Both the position numbers and the translations under genes were made by a program. 64,000 nucleotides of DNA, taken from positions 706,552 to 770,551 of the forward strand of contig NC_035927.1 in the NCBI RefSeq assembly GCF_000348985.1. Reading direction: 5' to 3'. This DNA comes from Huiozyma naganishii CBS 8797 (taxonomy: Eukaryota > Ascomycota > Saccharomycetes > Saccharomycetales > Saccharomycetaceae). The notes under the pieces were generated by a model. That model did no database searches. It was given only the letters and a program-made list of their open reading frames with translations, and had not been told where the DNA came from. This document shows positions 59,004 to 64,000 of this stretch, in pieces (the first letter of the stretch is position 1; every line of letters starts with the position of its first letter).

Positions 59004-61986
59004 AACGTAGAAGTGAAGACTTGATGAATGAAACATATATTCGTAAACTAGTACCATACTTGTAAGAATGAAATAATGTAACCACAAAAGCAAGATTCTC
59101 ATCTATTAGTATAACACATTCTCTTTATTTATTTATTTATTTATTTTGGGGCATTTCGCAGCACGTAGAGATGGGCCCAAGAGGGACCAAACTCCTTGGC
59201 CCCCCCTTTCTTTTAAAAATGTAATATGGGAGTAATGTCCCTTGGAGTTCCCACCAGTACTACGACCAATCGATTGCTTTTACTACCTTCCTCTGCTAGT
59301 TTACTCTTTCTTAAATGGAAAGTAAACTAACTTATTTAAATCCCGGTAGCTAATAGCAGATGTTATACGTGGTCTGGTAATTTCAAACGGCAACTCTTCT
59401 AGAACAAATGACAAATTTCATTTGACATGTTTACCATAGTACCCTGGTCCCATATACAAAAAACCGACTGAACCCCTTCTTTCTACTATGGCAAGCTATC
59501 AAAACTTCTAATGGCAACATAACACACCGTGCCTGCTTCCTGGGAATACATTGTGCTTTGTAACCTTATTCAACGATAATGTTGATTTCCATATGGGTGT
59601 TTTGCAAATTAAAAATCACATCATATATACCCTCATGGGTCCCTCGGGTCGTAAGATACCGAATGTCTTCGTTCAAGTATACCCAAAATTCCCGGTAAAA
59701 TTCAAAAAAACAACAATGGGCCAGATACTAGGTCTCACAGGCTTTTTGAACGCAAAAGAAAAGATTTCGATATTTTCATCCACCAGAGAAAGATTCGTTT
59801 ATCTTAAACCTTGTGGTTAATAATGGTGAATAATATTCCACTCAAATTGTACATATGACGAGGGTGGCATACACGCTCATCAAAATACATTTGAACAGCA
59901 TCAAGAGTTTTCAACACAAGAAACTAGTTCACCGCGAGTTGAAAAATAAAATGGCATCGCATATTATGTAGCTTTGAAAATTTCTTTCTTTCCATTGTCA
60001 CTCGCAATCACTCAAAAGCATTGTTGAAATGACTGGTTTCGGTCAATAGGACGACAATCAGTTATATGTACTTTGGGAGGTGTATTACTCATTTGTCCAA
60101 TCCTGTTAGTAATAATGACAACAGTGAAACTGTCTGAAACGATTCACGATGTGTTATATTGTGGCCTTTTTTTTAAGTTGCGGTTTAGAGACTGTAAGAA
60201 GATCAGAAAAAATATGGAGAGGATAACAAAAGTGTTGTGTTCTTAATGTAACACTATGATTGGTATAATGTAAATGTTTCGTGATATATTTGTACCACCG
60301 AGGGCTCTCCAATAACATTTCCACCTGTTTATTATGGTTAATTTCTATCTATTGGAAACATATTTTAGCTGTATCTTTGAGTGATCTCCTGATGGATGAT
60401 CTAAAAGGATGCACCCATTCAATTGTAGTTGAACACTTGGGAAGTATCGACCAGACATATGTGTACTAAAGATACCTCCTGATTGTGGTTATAACTAGCT
60501 CGTGTAAGGGCTGATATTTATTCGTTTCTGAAGCGATTGATATTAGTCTACCTAGGTGCGGATGTCAGAGACTGATACAATGACTGATTCCATAAAAAAT
60601 GCTTATTTTTGAGATGTGTCCTTTTCAATGCAGATGCACGGGTGGCAGGCTGATTGGAAAAAGTTTCACTATTTCATGGTATCTCGTTGTCGTTCCGACG
60701 ATGGGTGTGGAACATTTTTCCCAAAGGTTTCTTTTGAATGATGTGGATGGGGGGCGTATGGCAGTGGTTTGTGCGAAATACTGTGTTGAGTATTGGATGA
60801 TAGGATATTCTGTTACTGAACTAGTCAGCCCATTACAATTAAGAATTGGTCTGTGTAATGCTAAACCAAGTAAAGTATGAGGAGGTATTCTGTTTATGAC
60901 TCATATTGGAATATCTGTTACCATCAAGTATACTCTACCTCTCATACTGGCTATCCTGGTAAATCTACAATAAGATGAGAGGACATTTCTTCTCACATTG
61001 AATTATGACTTTGAACTGGGAAGAGGATAAAAGTATGTATGTAGCCTTGCATGGGGCCTCGACCAGGATAAGTTTTCTCGAATGCATACATCATGCACTA
61101 AACGACTCACGCTACTCTCAAGGTTATCTCGTCTCAGACATGTAGTACACCGGCTCAACCATAATGGAGATATCAGCTGCTTTCGGTGATGTAGTTTTCT
61201 TTCCGTACTGAAACTGCACTTGATCCCACTTGTCCGAGGAATCTCGACACGGGGTTAAAATAAAAGCCAAGGCAAGGGGCTTCTGAAGAGTTTGCATCGC
61301 CTATTTGAGAAAAAACGTACGATATTTTGTCAAGATAAAACATAGACAACAAAACGCCCTACAGCCTCGTTTAAGTGCCCGCACCTTCCATCTCGTGGAG
61401 TCCCAAAAAGGTTTCAGTATTCCCTAATCGGGATATTTTTGACTCGCCATTCCCCCACCTCTGCATTGTTGGAAAGCAAACAAACCTCAGTTTCCCCATT
61501 TGGAAAGCGTTTTGTTTTATAGTGATTTTCCTCCATGCGTTTTTCCTTTATGAAATTATTCCTTTGTGAAATTATTCCTTGATCGAATTCCTATCTCGGA
61601 TGCTTACGTACTCCTATTTCCAAAGCAAGTTTGCAGTTTACCTACTAATCTTCCCCCGATGAGCTGTAATGGGAAGCTCCTATTTCCGAAACGGTATTGC
61701 AAACAAACAAACAAAGCTTGTTTCCATCGGTGTATCGTTCGAATAGAGCTCTTTTCTGTTTTATTACTAATCGTTTAATCAACACCAGGTGAAAACAACA
61801 AGCAGGCATTGTATTATCCAGTGTTACATCGTTGGATATTAAGGAGGTACCCTACAATAAAGCATGCAATGTCGCTTCTTAAATGAACCGTTTTTTTCAT
61901 ATAAAAAGAGACGATACCATTCACATCTTTTCAGTTCCTTCCAACCACTCGGTTTAACTCACTCACCATAAGAGGACCAAATAACA
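59004..61986. other. Gene-poor AT-rich interval downstream of QCR2
   Basis: Nearly 3 kb without a supported gene. It holds a TTTA microsatellite (about 59126-59145). Open frames of 62-93 codons at 59551-59820, 60281-60469 and 60599-60880 start with ATG or alternative codons but show no family features. A short tandem word (GAAATTATTCCTT twice, about 61551-61579) and a TATAAAAAGAG at about 61903-61912 precede the adhesin relic. The composition and decay resemble subtelomeric DNA. Confidence 0.55.
61903..61912 (+). promoter_or_regulatory. TATA box of the PA14 adhesin relic
   Basis: TATAAAAAGAG lies about 80 bp upstream of the relic ATG at 61987, followed by a pyrimidine-rich and A-rich leader typical of an expressed yeast gene. 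It suggests that the promoter is preserved better than the gene. Confidence 0.5.
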
Positions 61987-62306
61987 ATGAATCTTCAATT
62001 AACGCGGTAGCATTTTCAACTTGGCTGCTGTGTTTCGTCTCTGCCCAAGTTTCTAAGCCCGAGGCTTGTGCCGTCAAGGGAGTTGCCAGTGACGGTTTCA
62101 CTGCAAAGTATTATCCATTTCCATTTCGACAGTTTCCGCTGTTGGTGGATCCCAACTTTTATGGACAGGGTTATGCTGTTCCAAGCCCTATTCATGAGCT
62201 GGAAAACATCATTGATCCAAATTTTGAAATTGGTATTGAATGTATCCCAGCTGACGGAAGTGCTCCAATCGAATGTTACGACGATTCTGAAAGAAATGCC
62301 ACATAG
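61987..62306 (+). pseudogene. Relic N-terminus of a PA14/Flo-type adhesin
   Basis: ATG at 61987 is followed by seven codons (MNLQLTR) and a TAG at 62008. Shifting frame at 62010 gives 98 open codons: a hydrophobic signal-like AFSTWLLCFVSAQ, then KPEACAVKGVASDGFTAKYYPFPF, and later DPNFEIGIECIPADGSAP, ending at TAG 62304-62306. The EAC...GF.A.YYP.P pattern resembles the start of Flo/Epa PA14 lectin domains. One frameshift and a truncation before the ligand-binding loops mark it as a dead fragment. The family call is based on this short pattern. Confidence 0.6.
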
Positions 62307-63213
62307 TAATGCAACTTCTCGATATTCAGACGAACGCACTGTTAAGGAAATGTTCAGACGAAAGAAAAAGAGAAGCGCGTCATAGTTAATCGAGTAAAGG
62401 ATCTGTTCAGACGAAAAACCAAAATGTTCAGAAGTTTCTTCAGACGGAGGTTCAGACGAAAATCGAAGGTTCAGAAGTTTTTTCAGACGGAGGTTCAGAC
62501 GAAAATCGAAGGTTCAGAAGTTTCTTCAGACGGAGGTTCAGACGAAAATCGAAGGTTCAGAAGTTTCTTCAGACGGAGGTTCAGACGAAAATCGAAGGTT
62601 CAGAAGTACTGGTCTCAGACGGGATTCATGATTACAAAGCGATAGGACTTATTAGAAAAGCTGTATCGGCTTCTGTAAACAGAGCTATGTAGTGTACATA
62701 ATAGTCTCTAGAGATCTCTTTGAATATATCTTATCGCTGAAAAATATTGTTGTGAAAGCTTCCCCTTTTTCAGGTGAGACAAAAAAGTATTTATCTCAAA
62801 GATAATTATAAGGTGTGGACCTATAACTTCCCCGGGCCTTGCTGACCGTTTGGGCGGATAGCACACAAACGCGCGGTGGGAAGGCAGCTTGCAGCCAGAT
62901 CCAGGTCCGCGCGGAGATTGGTAGCAACCCTGGAGTTGGGTGTAAATGGAGACCGCAACGCGAACACCGTTTGCAACCAATCGGTAGAAATCGCTGCAGT
63001 CCGTCAGAGATATCCTTCCCGATGTGGTAGCTGTGCGCTACGCGTATTTTTGTTTACTTGATAAGCATACAGAGCTGCCCTTTCGCTTCTCGATGATTCT
63101 TTAGTAGCTGATATAGAATATAAACACACAGTTGTTCCTAACACACAAACACGTACCGGTCCTTCTTGAGCCCTCCAACCCTTTCCGATCTTCAAACTAA
63201 ATTAATAGCAAAC
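62307..63213. other. Repeat-rich DNA and compositional boundary before the terminal gene
   Basis: The left part has many TTCAGACG words and the 43-bp tandem repeat. From about 62,825 onward the sequence becomes markedly GC-richer (CCCCGGG, GCGCGGTGGG and similar). An MCB-like ACGCGT at 63040-63045 and a TATA-like ATATAGAATATAAAC near 63111-63125 lie upstream of the terminal open frame. Confidence 0.5.
62426..62597 (+). repeat. 43-bp tandem repeat, four copies
   Basis: Units start at 62426, 62469, 62512 and 62555, beginning GTTCAGAAGT; a partial fifth starts at 62598. They are almost identical, with unit 2 having one T for C. Each contains TTCAGACG twice. Additional TTCAGACG words occur singly at about 62328, 62354 and 62405. 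The unit is not a multiple of three, yet all three forward frames are open through the array. Confidence 0.92.
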
Positions 63214-64000
63214 ATGTCCAACTACTCTACCTCCGACGACGAGTTCTACAGCTCCGCTTCCCAAGATTCCATGCAAAACTCGAATGCCGAGATCCTGACC
63301 CAAGACGACGTCGACTCGTACAACGCCTTGTCCCAGCTAATTCTGTCTCAGCAGGCGGGCCCGGAGCCTTCCGTCACCAAGATCTCCGACCGCTGCTTTG
63401 TGATCGATGGCTACATTGTCTTTATCAATGCCAACGGCACCAAGACTCTGCGAATCAAAATGTTCAGCGTGTCATTTCTTCACAAGTTTGAACAGGAGGC
63501 ACTTTGCCAGCTCGAGACTGTGAACATCGAGGCGCTGTACAATTTGCACACCTGTTCCAGGTTCATTCCCTGCACCTCCTCCAAGCTTTTCGAATTTATG
63601 GAGACCAATTCTGTTTATGTGATGGAAACCGCCCACGGGCTACAGCTTGCAACGCGCGAGCAGAAGCCCATGGCAAGAAAACTGGACGTAATCCGGTTTC
63701 GTCCCCAGCTGCAAATGTTCAAGTACCTGTACTACGCGCCTGCGCGCAAGCCGATCAGAATTGGAACAAGCCAGGAGTTTGTGCCAATCACTAACACCAG
63801 GGAAGTGGGGTTCTACCGCAAGAAGCTCTGCTTGCAAAACCTGGAGTTCAGCGCCTCCGACCGCACGCTTTTGGCAGACTACCTCACCAACGACTCCGAG
63901 AAGCGCAGCCGCGTGCTTTCCGTTCTGCTCAAGTATTACAACACTGTGTGTGCCCGTGTGGCCAAGACCGCGTTCACCACTGACCGCAACGGCCATCAGA
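63214..64000 (+). CDS. Unrecognised protein, partial at the window end
   Basis: The frame opens at ATG 63214 and runs 262 codons to the window edge without a stop, so the C-terminus is missing. The N-terminus is acidic and Ser-rich (MSNYSTSDDEFYSSASQDS). It is followed by mixed alpha/beta sequence with RCFVIDGYIVFINANGTKTL, a Cys-containing stretch (QLETVNIEALYNLHTCSRFIPC) and basic patches (EKRSRVLSVLLKYYNTVCARV). No signal peptide or membrane segment is visible. I do not recognise the family. Codon use differs from the neighbours: CGC is the most frequent Arg codon and GCC, CTG and AAC are common. That suggests a different origin or selection. It lies in a GC-richer segment that begins near 62825. 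Confidence 0.7.
   Translation, partial: MSNYSTSDDEFYSSASQDSMQNSNAEILTQDDVDSYNALSQLILSQQAGPEPSVTKISDRCFVIDGYIVFINANGTKTLRIKMFSVSFLHKFEQEALCQLETVNIEALYNLHTCSRFIPCTSSKLFEFMETNSVYVMETAHGLQLATREQKPMARKLDVIRFRPQLQMFKYLYYAPARKPIRIGTSQEFVPITNTREVGFYRKKLCLQNLEFSASDRTLLADYLTNDSEKRSRVLSVLLKYYNTVCARVAKTAFTTDRNGHQ

Noticed and set aside
59551..59820. 89-codon frame downstream of QCR2
   Set aside because: It starts with ATG-like sequence but matches no family, has no neighbours in an operon-like arrangement and lies in decayed DNA. It is kept only as part of the intergenic description.
60599..60880. 93-codon frame in the right intergenic region
   Set aside because: Alternative start codon, no recognisable domain; probably chance.
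61660..61720. Centromere-like TTTCCGAAA (CDEIII-type core)
   Set aside because: The flanks do not fit the CDEIII consensus beyond the core, and there is no AT-rich CDEII-like stretch or CDEI at the right distance.

Overview
The window comes from a budding yeast of the family Saccharomycetaceae, most likely a post-whole-genome-duplication species of the Kazachstania/Naumovozyma/Nakaseomyces kind. The evidence is near-complete conserved gene order with the right arm of Saccharomyces cerevisiae chromosome XVI (YPR166C to YPR191W), spliceosomal introns with GTATGT-type donors and TACTAAC-type branch points, a Ty1/copia retrotransposon, and Hyr1-type GPI adhesins. The exact species is an inference and I cannot fix it from the sequence alone.

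Layout. Positions 1-13,000 are accessory. Two tandem serine-rich cell-wall adhesins (971-3019 and 4985-8896) flank the relic of a third. A Ty1/copia element follows (9183-13026); its 5' part is missing and the break falls at the protease active site. From 13,779 to 59,003 the window is a dense conserved block: MRP2, a broken TDH (glyceraldehyde-3-phosphate dehydrogenase) gene, MET16, JIP5, the small two-intron V-ATPase f subunit gene, BSP1, a PEBP-family gene, a YPR172W homologue, VPS4, CSA1/NBP1, PRP4, BET2, DPB2, HDA3, AOS1, SEC23, GAB1, SMX3, DPM1 (with a one-base frameshift), GDB1, ATG13, PZF1, RPO26, MLC2, SKI3, RPC82 and QCR2. Relative to S. cerevisiae the DPB2-BET2-PRP4 trio is inverted, GAB1 (on the sister chromosome XII block in S. 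cerevisiae) sits inside this block, NUT2 is absent, and TDH and PEBP genes are inserted. From 59,004 to 63,213 there is a gene-poor, degenerate stretch with a PA14/Flo-type adhesin relic and a 43-bp tandem repeat. The window ends in a compositionally distinct, GC-richer segment carrying an unrecognised open reading frame that runs off the end.

How the genes work together. The conserved block is housekeeping: glycan and GPI-anchor synthesis (DPM1, GAB1), vesicle traffic (SEC23, BET2, VPS4), RNA polymerases and their factors (RPO26, RPC82, PZF1), splicing (PRP4, SMX3), autophagy (ATG13), glycogen breakdown (GDB1) and respiration (QCR2, MRP2). Several promoters carry recognisable sites: Cbf1 plus Met31/32 for MET16, RRPE plus PAC for JIP5, Reb1 for VPS4, MCB boxes for DPB2 and CSA1, and E-boxes plus a CCAAT box for QCR2. 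The two accessory flanks, with adhesins, relics, LTR fragments and tandem repeats, look subtelomere-like or like evolutionary breakpoints.

Limits. Homology calls are from memory of the protein families; no search was run. There are two sequence gaps (N runs at 834-853 and 12047-12049).
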